Source: Epiperipatus broadwayi
Taxonomy: Eukaryota > Onychophora > Udeonychophora > Euonychophora > Peripatidae
DNA: 64,000 bases
Reading direction: 5' to 3'
Assembly: GCA_028023455.1 (NCBI GenBank)
Contig: JAQFVV010012446.1
Span: forward strand, 4,839,501 to 4,903,500
Part shown: positions 11,510 through 21,822 of the stretch, in pieces
Numbering within the stretch: position 1 is the first letter of the stretch
Layout: each line of letters begins with the position of its first letter
Notes under the pieces: model-generated
Database searches by the model: none
What the model was told of the DNA's origin: nothing
What the model saw: only the letters and a program-made list of their open reading frames with translations
Position numbers and translations under genes: made by a program

Positions 11510-11720
11510 TTTGTCAAACATAAAAAAGAATGAACAATTCAAACTCATTATTTTTTGTATGGAATTTCTGTTGATTTTCAATTTTTTTACTAATAGTTAA
11601 ATTGTTTTTGTATAAGGAAAATAATGAGTTTGACCATTGCATTATTCATTGATTATAAGAAGTTCAAACAATGTTAAAATGTAATTAATAGTTCAAACTT
11701 AAGAATGTTAAAAGTATTTA
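11510..11720 (+). repeat. Tandem direct duplication, copy 2
   Basis: Partner of 11066-11430 without the SINE. Divergence between copies is moderate, so the duplication is not recent. Confidence 0.8.
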
Positions 11721-11744
11721 GAAAATAAAAATATCTTTATAAAC

Positions 11745-12230
11745 AAAGCAAAACTCTCCATACAGTAGTGCCATCCTGTGCCAATCAGAGTAATCAATGA
11801 ATGCCAGAAGGCTTGTGCATAAAATACCTATCTAATGCCTACTCATCCAATATCCCCAAACTAGTTTCTGGCTTGTGGCCATTGTCAGTGAGGAGCTTTG
11901 GATCTGAGAGCACTGCACCTAGATCTTAGGATCTAATGAAACCCTCCAGCAAACACATTTTATCTCTACTTAACTACAAAACTATGAGAATGAAGTTGAA
12001 AACACAAAAATATTTTCAATCTAAGCTCAATAGCTTATATAGTATATGGGTCTGAACTCAGTTCAGCACCCATACATGTTGGTGTCTTTGGCTCTTTAAC
12101 AACCATAGCTACCACTATCCTATAGGCAGGATTGGTGTTCATTAAGCATCAGATGATCACTATCTCTTATACTAGCACATAATTGTTTATAAACAAAGCA
12201 ATGATCATGTGATGCTTAAAAATATCTTGA
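11745..12230 (-). mobile_element. Family B hammerhead element, long unit
   Basis: Plus-strand text runs AAACTCTCCATACAGTAGTG, CATTGATTACTC-like block, GTGCATAAAAT, CCTACTCATCCAATATCCCC, CTAGTTTCTGGC, GTGAGGAGC, GCACTGCACCTAGATC, TTTTCAATCTAAGCTCAAT, TTGGTGTCTTTGGCTCTTTAA, and a terminal CATCAGATGATCACTATCTC. This is one of the most complete B units and sets the block order used for other copies. The ribozyme sense is the minus strand. No protein is encoded. Confidence 0.75.
11845..11903 (-). ncRNA. Hammerhead ribozyme motif B1
   Basis: Minus-strand order: ATCCAAAGCTCCTCA, CTGACAA, TGGCCACAAGCCA, GAA, ACTAGT, T, TGGGGATATTGGAT. Helix I pairs over both 6-bp blocks; stem II TGGC/GCCA is perfect. 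G8 is A (CTGACAA), predicted to kill cleavage. It defines the original 10.1-11.1 pair as U-A. Confidence 0.75.
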
Positions 12231-12342
12231 TAATGATTCTCTATACTAACTGATTTACAGAGGTCCAGATTTTTCTAGATGTATATAATATGTACAGATT
12301 AGCTATTATGTAAAAATTGTTACGGCAAGTAAAATAAAAACA

Positions 12343-13090
12343 TTAAAAAATAGGTAGGGTGCTTCCATTCCTAAAAAGGTCATGCTTTGTCACTGATCCA
12401 ACCGATGCTTTGTGGGATGTTTCAGGCTTAGATAGAGTATGGTTCCAAGATAAAAATGAGGATAGACTGACCAATTTGTGAAATCTAGGTACAATTGAGT
12501 CCAGATCCATGAATCCATGAATTTCCAGCAGTTTGATACACATAGAATAATCCAGATAAGCTGTGTTTCTTTGTATAATCAAATCTTAAGTATCTGAGGC
12601 AATGGCATTGGTCTGCCCAGTCTATTGTAAGCAGTAATGCTGAATGGCTTTGTAGATTTGCTTTAATATTTTGAATTGAAAGTTTCAGGTGTAGGGATGA
12701 AAATTTCATCTGCATACTGGATATATATTAGATCGCAGTGTATATATGTAAATGAACAACTGCGTTTTCAAAGTGGTTTAAATATAGACTCATCAGCCAT
12801 CTATCAGTCATGTTATATTATTTGTTTTTTGAATCTGGCTATGGTGTTGTTATCTAGCCAAGATAAAAATATTATGATGAACTCTGTATATGGTTGCGGG
12901 TAGTTTTACTTAATTAATTCAGCTTCAGTTATATTTATAGATAATTTTCTATTGACTGAGCCATATAATTCAGTTACATCTAGTGAGGCTATTTTATATG
13001 GTAGACTGAATTTGGCATGCTTAATGCGAGCTATGAATTCAAATGTGGATTTTGTTAAGCCCTGTACCCTAGATTATCAGATCATTTGCT
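12343..13090 (-). pseudogene. Reverse transcriptase-like fragment, clade uncertain
   Basis: Minus strand, in order: SLPYKIASLDVTELYGSVNR (about 13010-12950), resembling the first catalytic aspartate block; then QYADEIFIPTPETF near 12710, resembling the YxDD box with its last Asp changed to Glu; then frames 12715-12485 and 12582-12343 with no clear motif. The LDVTELY form and the gap between blocks suit a PLE RT, but the YAD form suits a LINE. It is full of stops and frameshifts, so clearly not functional. Confidence 0.45.
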
Positions 13091-13292
13091 GATCATTTCA
13101 GCTGTATTAAAATAATGAGAACCCCCATTTTAGTATTGTAATGTTTGATTTATGATTCTATATTTCTGTATGAAATTAGTTGTTTTATGTATGTGAGCGG
13201 TTCCATGTGTTTATACCATTTGATATCTTTATTTCTTAACAAGAATAAATACAAAATATAGATGTATTTTATAAAAGCTTGGAAAATGAGTT

Positions 13293-13385
13293 AAGTGTTG
13301 GTGGCCTAGCAGTTAGCATAGCTGCCTTCCAAGCAGCTGGCTCGGGTTCGCTTCCCTGTCAATGCTTTGACATATGAAAAAAAAA
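13293..13385 (+). mobile_element. tRNA-headed SINE S2
   Basis: Starts AGTGTTGGTGGCCTAGCAG (A-box TGGCCTAGCAG), has the hairpin GCTGCCTTCCAAGCAGC (loop CTTCCAA as in an anticodon arm), B-box GGGTTCGCTTCCC, then CAATGCTTTGACATATG and a run of nine A. The acceptor-like ends GTGTTGG and TCAATGC pair poorly, so it is older than S5 or S6. Confidence 0.8.
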
Positions 13386-14560
13386 CTATTCAAAAATGCT
13401 TCATAAAATTATATATTTCTCTTAAACATTGGTATGAGAGACTATTAAACATGATATTGGTTGTATTTTATTGGTATACAACCAATGGCAGTGATTAATA
13501 TAATTGCATAACCATAAAAATTAAAACCAATAAAAATTTTAAAATTTACAGTGGTACTGTAAAGTTACAATATATATATAGCAAAATATTAGCATACACA
13601 TTATCTTACTATTTTCATATGACCATTATCATGTACTTAGATAGAAAAGCCCGTCTTATAAAAACCACTTCATGATGAAATGCTAACATATCTATTTGTC
13701 TTGATTATGACCTGAGTTTGAATCAGACGATAGCCACCCAGATAATCAAACAATATTGGCTGATAAATGTACTTTTAGTTAAAGGGTTCTCATACTTTTA
13801 TTTATATGTAAACTGATAAATGAACAGTAATTATATCATAGTAAGTATTCCAGTAGAATATGTTTTCTACTAAAGCTCAGAATAATCATTATCCATGATG
13901 AACGAATGATTATAGAGAACCATATTTTAATATTTAATCGTAATGAAATAGTAGTTACTATATTACCAAAATATATGATGTATATACACTACATTAAAAT
14001 TTATTAGTAAAGGCGTGACTAATGGTCACAAGTAATAATGTATCTGTCAAATTTTATGACCCTGTAAAAAAAAAACAATTGTTATTAGTCTAAAGTTTAA
14101 AAACAACATTCACATATTTTTTTCTAAAATGTTTACGTCGTAGTTTTACCCGGTACAGTGTTAAACAATTTATAACGGAAGTTTGGAGAGAATTGTTTAT
14201 GCTTCTATTAGAATAACAAATCTACTTGTATGACTTCCTGAACTTCGAGCCAGTTATTTGTATTTTATGAATAGAAGTTTATTTCCTTATTTGAACTAGT
14301 AAGATTAGAAAGAAAATTTGATTTTAATATAAATAAGATGTTTCTAGCACAGCAACTATCTATGAATATTTCAAATATATATATATCATTTTTTCCAAAA
14401 ACAGTAAGTCTCGAATTGGAAAAAGAAAAAAATTGTTTAAAAACAACTCTCAATGTAAACTGAGCAGAAGAAACAATTATTACAATTTATTTAAAAAACA
14501 ATATTAGTATAATTTTTGACTTGAGAAAATTTTACCGGCAAAATATTATTCAGAGGTAAA
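13386..14560. other. AT-rich DNA, nothing recognised
   Basis: Contains a (TA)n run near 13570 and poor open frames such as 14265-14453 (minus). No motif and no partner repeat seen. Confidence 0.4.
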
Positions 14561-14564
14561 TCGC

Positions 14565-15110
14565 TCCACACAGTAGTGCCACCGGCTAGTTTTGCGCCTG
14601 TTTTAACAGCTCGTGTAAGCATATGAACTAGTGATCATATGATGTTTGATAATTTAATACCAATCCTGCCTATGGGATGATGGTGAAGATGGTTATTAAA
14701 GAACCAAAGATACCAAAATATGTTGATTCTAAACTGGGTTCAAGTCTATATGACTAAAGAAGCAAAAGATCTAGGATTGAAAACATTGTGTTTTCATTTT
14801 GAACTCATAACTTTATAGTTAACTAAAAAGGTAAAAGACAGCTGCTAAGGGTTGAAATGCAGTGGTTTCAGATCCAAAGTTCCTCACTGATGAAAGGCAG
14901 AAGCTAGAAACTAATCTGGGGATATTGGATGAGTAGGCACTAGGATTTTATGCATGAGCTTTCTTACATGCATCCATTGATTATTCAGCTTGCACCGGAT
15001 GGTACTACTGCAGGGAGAATTTTGCCTTTGTTTGAACAGCTTGTGTAAGCATTGGAAATAGTGATCATGTGATGTTTAATGGTTTAAGATATTCACTAGC
15101 AGCTATGCAA
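14565..15110 (+). mobile_element. Family B hammerhead element, unit with direct-repeat ends
   Basis: Ribozyme sense is plus. The block GCCTGTTTTAACAGCTCGTG...GTGATCATATGATGTTT at 14597-14650 recurs as GCCTTTGTTTGAACAGCTTGTG...GTGATCATGTGATGTTT at 15025-15075, about 430 bp apart. Between them lie CCAATCCTGCCTATGGGATG, AAGAACCAAAGATACC, the ribozyme (14872-14930) and GATGAGTAGGCACTAG. A unit slightly longer than monomer with repeated ends is what insertion of a copy of a circular or multimeric RNA would leave. Confidence 0.75.
14872..14930 (+). ncRNA. Hammerhead ribozyme motif B2, catalytic core intact
   Basis: Order: ATCCAAAGTTCCTCA, CTGATGA (14887-14893), a weakened stem II (14894-14906), GAA (14907-14909), ACTAAT, C17 at 14916, TGGGGATATTGGAT. 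C3, U4, G5, A6, G8, A9, G12, A13, A14, A15.1 and U16.1 are all as in the hammerhead consensus. Helix I pairs over ATCCAA/TTGGAT and TCCTCA/TGGGGA (one wobble). Stem II lost pairing compared with TGGC/GCCA, so activity would be low if any. Confidence 0.75.
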
Positions 15111-15420
15111 CTTCCTATAAGCTTTAGTAACTAGTAGAAGTCAGGTGATAGGGCTTAATATGGATGCTCATTTAATATCTCCAAACTAGTTTCTGGCTTA
15201 TGCTGATAAAATAGTAATGTGTATATTGGAAGTCATGTGCCATTTTACTGGAAGATATACAGGATTGATGCAGAGCTTCAATATGAAGCAATATTTCCTG
15301 ACTAAAATGACTAATAAGAGCCCTGGGTTGTGGCCATCAAGTATTATCCAACATGCCCATGATTAGGGTTAAATAATTTTTACAACTTCAGCCTGCTTTT
15401 ATCACTTGTTTGTTTTTAAT
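15111..15420 (-). mobile_element. Family B fragment with degenerate ribozyme
   Basis: Plus text AATATCTCCAAACTAGTTTC then TGGCTTATGCTGAT (15173-15207) is the complement of a decayed B ribozyme; CTGATGA is not preserved. Flanked by sequence ending in a B-like CAAGTATTATCC block. Confidence 0.55.
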
Positions 15421-15519
15421 TTGTAATGAATTTTTATTATATGTTAATATTTATACATAAAATTGTACCATTATTCATCAAGTGTAATTGACGATATAGT
15501 TGGCAAGAACAACATCAAA

Positions 15520-15930
15520 TGACTTCTCATATATCACATAATCACCATTTCTGATCACCATTTTTTATGCTTGCTCTTAACTGTTATTACATATAGAGAC
15601 CTCTATACTTATTCATGTTTTCAGAAGCAGTTATCTCATTGTACTCTAGAGCCATCTAGTGTAAGCTTGACCAATCATTGAACACCAGATGATACAGTGC
15701 TATAAAATCATTATCTCTAATATGAACAAATTTCTGACTTTTGATTTGATCATCTATCAACCAAGTTAATAATCTGAAATTTAATAAACCCATATGGTTT
15801 CAAACCTAAGCCAACTAATTAGCATTAATTGGTTACGCAAGCTTACAGTAGATGGCCCTAGAATAGAATGAAGTAATTGCTTCTGGGATAATTGCTTTTG
15901 GATGATATTCTACTATTAATAAATAAATCA
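15520..15930. repeat. Strongly diverged family B remnants
   Basis: Contains CACATAATCACCATTT, ATGCTTGCTCTTAACTGTTAT, GAGCCATCTAGTGTAAGCTTG and, inverted, CAAGCTTACAGTAGATGGCCC. The order matches B element ends around 15520-15680 and 15830-15870; the ribozyme region is unrecognisable. Confidence 0.45.
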
Positions 15931-16790
15931 ACCTCCATGATTGATATAATGCTAGTAAACATCATATGACATTGTCCGATATTCAGTATGCTCAAAATCA
16001 TAATTGTTCAACATTATAATTTACTAATATAATTATCAACATTAAATATAGATGCATAACAGTAGAAACAAAAAGATATTACGTAAGTATTGAGATAAAA
16101 ATAATAATGATTATTATACATATAAGGTCAACATTTTGAAGAATAATTTGAATGAATAGTTCTTTTAGATCAATCTACTCTATCATAGACATATTGCTAA
16201 TTCATAACACAGGAAAAGAAAAGGCTTTTTTGATGAAATTCATTGACAAATATCGAATAGATAAGAGAAAATATAACATTGAAATAAAATATGGAGAACT
16301 ATAAAAAAAAATTGATTATTCACTTCAACCACTGAAAAAGTCACATTTGGTGAAATATAATGATGACATTTTTGTTGTTTCATCATATGGTAGAACCATT
16401 CTTGAACACTTCTATTGTAGTACCAAGCTTCTGCTGGGAAATGGAAAATCAAATGACAGTTGCATCATCGTAATGCTATCATGTGATGTTTACTTTTAAG
16501 TAGATATACGAGTACTTTGTGAGAGTTCTGGGAGACCTTGTTTTTAGCAATGAATTTGGTAGTTCAGATCATTATGCTCATCAAACACCTTATAATAGAA
16601 CATTCCCATTCCAAATATGTTACTAATAATTATTTTTGCAAGCAATCTCATAGCGAGTTAAACTTGCAACAAAAAAAAATACTTTTTATTTATCAATGCC
16701 CATTCATCAGTCTGATAAAAAAAGAATTTCTTTTAGCTATATATATTGTAAATAAATGAACATTGATATCAACATTCATTAATTTACACT
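15931..16790. other. AT-rich DNA, nothing recognised
   Basis: Frames at 16240-16452 (minus) and 16538-16759 (plus) have no motif I can name. Confidence 0.4.
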
Positions 16791-16794
16791 GTGT

Positions 16795-17115
16795 AATATA
16801 AGCCAATAAACATCACATGACCACCACCTCTTATGCTTGTGTATAACTGTTGTTAAAACAAGCAAAACTCACTATACGTATGCCACACACAGCAAGCTAG
16901 AGTAATCAATGGATGCCAGAAGGCTTGTGCATAAAATCCACATCTAGTACCTACTCATCCAATATCCCCAGACTAGTTTCTGGCTTCGTCAGTGAGGAGC
17001 CTTGGATGAGTAGGCACTAGATGGGGATTTTATGCACAAGTCTTCTGGCATCCATTGATTACCCTAGCTTTCTGTGTGTGGCAATACATATAGTGAGTTT
17101 TGCCTGTTTTAATGT
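16795..17115. mobile_element. Family B palindromic element
   Basis: Left arm 16855-16975 (AAACAAGCAAAACTCACTATA through CATCCAATATCCCC) and right arm 17003-17105 (GGATGAGTAGGCACTAGATG through GAGTTTTGCCTGTTTT) are inverted copies of the same B block. The left arm keeps a ribozyme (16957-17007 minus) while the right arm stops short of it. Preceded by CATCACATGACCACCACC, the usual outer block. Confidence 0.8.
16957..17007 (-). ncRNA. Hammerhead motif B4, stem II deleted
   Basis: Minus order: ATCCAAGGCTCCTCA, CTGACGA, AGCCA, GAA, ACTAGT, C, TGGGGATATTGGAT. Core bases fit CUGANGA, and helix I is intact, but one half of stem II is missing, so the ribozyme cannot fold normally. Confidence 0.7.
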
Positions 17116-17499
17116 GTAATATACTTGAAATGAGAGTGTTCTGTTATGTGATTATAACCTTAAACATTATATATTCAAAGCAGTAGTAAGTTATTTATGT
17201 GTTGCTGAAATTAGTCATACTGTAATTTATATAAAGAATCCATATTAAAATAAAATCAGATGACATTGCATATTAAAAGGATGTACGCACATAAACATCT
17301 ACCCATCTGAGTCCATAAATTGTAATATTTATAATGACCAGTTTATTTTTCTTCATTATAAGAGCTCTATGACACTTTTATTATAAAAACAAACAATAGT
17401 TCTACTGTCTCATATCTGCATACCCCTGCATTTTCAGTATCATTTATGTAATACCACAATGTCATACCCATATTATTAAATAAAAATTATCTTTATGCT

Positions 17500-17720
17500 T
17501 CTCTGGAATGATCTACTATAAGTTCAAGTAATCAATGAACGACAGATGGTTTAGGGCCACAAAATCTCCATATTCAAAAATGTTTCTGGTGATGATTATT
17601 CAATAATGGTTACGGTGTTGATTTTAAAGCTCATACTATCAAGTATTTATTGATTAATCAAATTGACAACAGATAGCGCTAGTGTAAGGTGGAAGAACAC
17701 TAACCTTGGAAACATATTAG
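17500..17720. repeat. Diverged family B inverted remnants
   Basis: AAGTAATCAATGAACGACAG and TTTCTGGTGATGATT at 17526-17600, then GTATTTATTGATTAATC and CAACAGATAGCGCTAGTG at 17640-17690 inverted. Weak matches only. Confidence 0.35.
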
Positions 17721-18540
17721 TAAAGCAGTTGAGAAAATTATGTGATGTTATGAATAAAGTAATATAACATTGCATATCTAAAAGATTTGCCTGTCAGTGT
17801 CTATGAAGAACATTATTTTCTGACATGTCTTTGGATTATCAATCAAAGTCCTGAAGAAAATCAATTATTAAATCCAGAATATGTTATTACTTTTATATAA
17901 AGAATTTACTTATTTATTATGAGCCTGTTGTTTTTCTTTCTGTAATATCTTCAAGAATAGCAACATTTCAGTTAAAATGAGCACAACTACAAGATAATGC
18001 ATTTCTATGGTAGATCTGTCCCAAATTTTGCCATTGCTAAAGTGATGAAAATTTTAGGATTTTTCCAACCTTATTTTAATCTCTATCTAAAAATAACTAA
18101 AGACTCATTTACCTGATCAGTAATTGGATAAATCAATTGGCCATCTGAAAGAACAATCATACACATTTGGAAACTGGAAACATTTCAAAGTTTTACTAAA
18201 TAAGTTCAATTCCCAAATCAATTGATGGACTAAGTCCTCACGCCATAAGACCCTTTTGTTCCATACTATTTATATATTTTATAAATCTATCCACACAACA
18301 ATAGCATATAAATCATGAAATCAGTTTCAGGTGTAGAGGGATATAAAGCTGATTTGTCCACTACTATAAACTTTGCCTTTTCTGAAGTATGTCAAAGCCA
18401 AAACAAGCAGTAATATAGTTGGAGGTTCAGAAATAGGCATTTGTTTGTAAGGCTCATTTCTTAATAACCACATTAAGTTGGCATACCTAAAGTTTATTTA
18501 CATAGACTTGTGGTAAATAGAAATAGCCTAATTTTAATGC
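17721..18540. other. AT-rich DNA, nothing recognised
   Basis: No frame with a motif and no partner repeat found. Confidence 0.4.
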
Positions 18541-18759
18541 TGAGAAACATTTCCTACATTTGTATATTTTTATATTAGACTATTTCCACCATCTAATATG
18601 CATATTGAATGTCTTTAGAAAAATTTAACTTTATTTAAATATTCCAAATACATTCAATTGATAGTAATAACACATCAAACATGTTAGTATATGCACAGCA
18701 TTTCAAGAGGTATTATTCTCCCCTCTTCTTCAGGTGTTGTTGGCCTGACTAGTGACAGT

Positions 18760-18865
18760 ACTAGCATGGGATTTGAACCTGGACCCTTAGATTCTTGAGT
18801 ATTGAATTTTAAGGTAATGCTCTAACCAACAGCCATTCTGCCAAAGGTAACAGTCTGTAGAAATT
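18760..18865 (-). repeat. tRNA-like segment in PLE tail (minus arm)
   Basis: Minus strand: TGGCTGTTGGTTAGAGCATT, then GGGTCCAGGTTCAAATCCC, i.e. A-box-like and exact B-box-like blocks about 45 bp apart. The same stretch occurs at 19510-19600 and 60545-60625. Not a functional tRNA: no acceptor stem. Confidence 0.5.
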
Positions 18866-18869
18866 TCCA

Positions 18870-19215
18870 AATACTTATCTATGAGGTTCCTCCTGATTTC
18901 TCCACTTTTTCTTAAGAGCGAAGTTGATTAGGATTTCCATACATTATGCATGCCACAGTAGAGTGGTTAATCCCATTGTCATGTGAAAGCTTTAAATTTT
19001 CTTCTTTATACCTCTTCTTCTCTATCTATATTTTTGTATTTTCCCAATTAAACATATTGGTACATACTTGGTCTGCTACCTAGGACACATCTGTTTCTCT
19101 TTTTTAATAATCAGTTTGTGTCCTTTTAAGTGCTTTCAGTGGGATGATTGGTCTCACCAATATATGTTTTTCACATTCACATGGTATTTCATAAATGCAG
19201 TTTTTTCTTTTTGGC
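18870..19215 (-). pseudogene. PLE GIY-YIG endonuclease, minus arm
   Basis: From 19215 on the minus strand the frame reads CIYEIPCECEKHIL, the start of the GIY-YIG domain with the CxC zinc-type pair typical of PLE endonucleases (usual form YEIPC-C-YIGET). It then shifts frame; further fragments before 18900 match the plus-arm protein. Inactive. Confidence 0.65.
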
Positions 19216-19471
19216 ATTTCAAGAGAGAAAACAGATGTGCCTAAAATGGCAGATCATGTATGTGCTAATGAACATATGTTCAATTAAAAAAATACAAAAA
19301 TATTGGATAGAGAAGAAAAGGTACAAAGAAAAAAAATTTAAAGAAGCTGCTCACATGACAATGTCAAAAAATTCCATAAGCCAACCTAGTGTGACTATAC
19401 ATAATGTATGGAAACCACTAATCAACTTTGCTCTTAAGGAAAAAGTGGAGAAATCAGGAGGAACCTCATAG
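19148..19471 (+). pseudogene. PLE GIY-YIG endonuclease, plus arm
   Basis: The frame carries IQKYWIEKKRYKEKKFKEAA then HNVWKPLINFALKEKVEK. In PLE proteins the distal GIY-YIG domain reads roughly H-x-WD-...-R-x-x-KEA-x-x-I, so this is the last third of the nuclease. A related frame is at 60329-60577. The catalytic Tyr region is on the opposite arm only in readable form. Upstream of the KKIQKYW block the frame is out of register. Confidence 0.6.
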
Positions 19472-19504
19472 ATAAGTATTTGAAATGTCTACAGACTATT
19501 GCCT

Positions 19505-19610
19505 TAGGCAGGATAGCTAACTTGGTTAGAGCATTGCCTTAAAATTCAATACTCAAGAATGTAAGGGTCCAGGTTAGAATCCCATGCTAGTACTGTCACT
19601 AATCAGGCCA
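19505..19610 (+). repeat. tRNA-like segment in PLE tail (plus arm)
   Basis: GGATAGCTAACTTGGTTAGA then GGTCCAGGTTAGAATCCC, the counterpart of 18760-18865 with a damaged B-box. Confidence 0.5.
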
Positions 19611-20289
19611 GCAACACCTGAAGAAGAGGGGGAAATAATACCCCTTGAAACATTGTGCATATACTAGCCTGTTTGAAGGGCTATTACTAACAGTTAAATG
19701 TATTTGGAATATTTAAATAAAGTTAAAATTTTTCTGAAGACATTCAATACACATATTAGATGATGGGAATAGTCCAATATAAAAATACATCTAGAACACC
19801 ATCATCACAAACTTTCAGGAAAACATCTCCTACATTTCTTTAAGACAAAAAATTACTAGGTAACAAATTCTTGTATACAATTATATATCCTTTGGCCCAA
19901 CTAATTGTTTTAGTCATATGGAGGCCTCATTCAGTCATTAAAAAAGGTAATCAAATAACTTTATCATTTAAATATTCATAAAAAAGTTTGAGCATTGGAA
20001 ATGACAGGCCTGACTGCGATCTGCAGACTTTGATCTTTCGGGTCTGTGATTCTATCATTGCTACAAACGATAAAGAATATTCATTAATTTAGAAAAGCTT
20101 ATTACTATATCAAATATTTGCATACTAATTATAAAAAATATTGCCAAGTTCTGGCTGTTAAAAATAAATAATCACTTGCATAGTTGCTTAGGGGACATGT
20201 GATGTTTAAGTGTCAGATTGAGCACATTGTTTATTGAATTAATAAAAGTGAGATTTTTTTTAACTACACATATTGAATGCAATCATCTT

Positions 20290-21345
20290 AAGTACATTCA
20301 AGCATTAACAATAATCCACTTTAGGATAAAGATCTCTCCCAATTTTAATCCTGTTTCTCTAGCCTGTAGTCTCTTTTCTTCACCTTATACTAGCAAACTT
20401 CCTTATTTTATTCATCCATCCCAGATATGATATTTTTCTAGGTCCTTTACATCTTGAGATCCAATTTAAAATTTCAACTATCCACTTGTTATCAGACCTA
20501 TATCCATTTCAATTTCTTAATTCTTTCCATATATTAATGATATCTGTAATTTTCTCAACTCTATTTTGTTTTCAATCCCTTCTAGTTACTTCTAATGCAG
20601 ATCAATCAAACATTATAAGTGATCTGAAATCTCAGTATTATTTTTCTGTTAAGTATCTTAATCTTAGATTCATAAGTAAGAATTTGGTAAAGCACACATA
20701 TTAAAAACCTTCCATTTCAAGCATAGAGGCATATTTCCTTTAAATATTTTTACCAAAAGCACTCCATCCAAGTTTAATTCTATGATATTATGTTTTCATC
20801 TAATGAAGTATTTGTAGTTATTAACTTCTAATTTATGGTCATTAATCTTTTATTTTATTCTTCTGAGAAAATTAATTGAATATTACTTTAGTCTTTATAG
20901 CATTAATCTCTAATCCTACTTACAGTTTAAATTAGCCTATATAATTGAATTTAGGTACAAAATATAAGACAGCCACTCTTTTCAAAAGTCTCTATCTTGT
21001 GCTTTGATTTCTATTTAAATTAAATTTACTTTTATATGATAATTCTTGCAACATTTCCTAACACTCTGAAGCACTGTTTTCAAATGCAACTACATCATCT
21101 TCAAGATCTAATGACTTAAATTATCTTCATTTACTTTTGTTCTTAGCTTTCTATTTTTTACAAAATATTTGTAAAACCATCATCATGCCATAATCCTTCT
21201 TACTGCTAATCTTTTTAATATCACCATATAATCTAATCACTGCTGTTGCATTTTGATAAATATTCTTTGGAATATGACAATATTCTAAGTCCATATCTTG
21301 ATGAGCCAAAACTATATTCTCAAGGCCTTGTCAAAATCTACAAAT
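20290..21345 (-). pseudogene. RTE-clade LINE fragment, RT and C-terminal part
   Basis: Runs parallel to the better RTE copy at 23640-24760: AAGATCTCTCCCAATTTTAAT, TTATTTTATTCATCCATCCC, TAGGTCCTTTACATCTTG, AATTTCAACTATCCACTTG, and so on to CTACAAATCCAAAGCATA. All minus-strand frames are broken. The copy resumes at 21933 after the inserted A palindrome. Confidence 0.7.
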
Positions 21346-21495
21346 CCAAAGCATAATAATATTCACATATAAGTAAGTATATTGTCTATACTAAGCTTAA
21401 TGTAATTAAGAGGTTTGAACTCAGACTTTCAAGCTTCCTACAACTATCCACTCCATCTTATACAACTGACACACAGTACCTTAATAAAAAGATAA

Positions 21496-21558
21496 ATGAT
21501 CTCCAATATGTGTATTTTGTGCTGATACCAGCACTCATCAGTTGGTCCAGATCACCAT
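21496..21558 (-). ncRNA. Hammerhead motif A2
   Basis: Minus order: GGTGATCTGGACCAA, CTGATGA (plus 21535-21541), GTGCTGGTATCAGCAC, AAA, ATACACAT, A, TTGGAGATCATT. Stem II is a perfect 6-bp hairpin; helix I pairs over CCAA/TTGG and GATC/GATC. Only G12 is wrong (A). Confidence 0.8.
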
Positions 21559-21757
21559 CTCCCACACTTATATATAATCAGTGCTCAGTTTATATAAGGA
21601 TAGCAAATCTCAAACTTTAATGGACAAGCTTCAATCTTATCCATCCTCCAATTAGATTGCTAAAAGGTTGGATAGTAGAGAAGATTGAAGCTTGTCTATT
21701 AAAGTGAGATTTGCTATTTTATTATAAACTGAGTGCTGACTGTATATATGTGAAGGA

Positions 21758-21822
21758 GATGGTGATCTGGACCAACTGATGAGTGCTGGTACCAGTACAA
21801 AATACATATACTGAAGATCATT
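21758..21822 (+). ncRNA. Hammerhead motif A3
   Basis: GGTGATCTGGACCAA, CTGATGA (21776-21782), GTGCTGGTACCAGTAC, AAA, ATACATAT, then CTGAAGATCATT. G12 is A and the proximal helix I is eroded on the 3' side (TTGG became CTGA). Confidence 0.75.

Larger units (their letters stand above)
18541..19800. mobile_element. Palindromic Penelope-like element 3' end
   Basis: The minus arm (about 19215 down to 18541) and the plus arm (about 19200 up to 19800) are diverged inverted copies of the same segment. Each reads: GIY-YIG domain, a tRNA-like stretch with B-box GGTTCAAATCC, CAACACCTGAAGAAGAGGG, a tail with TTGAAA near ATACTA, and GTATTTGGAATATTTAAATAAAG. Head-to-head duplication of the PLE end is seen several times in this window. 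Confidence 0.75.
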
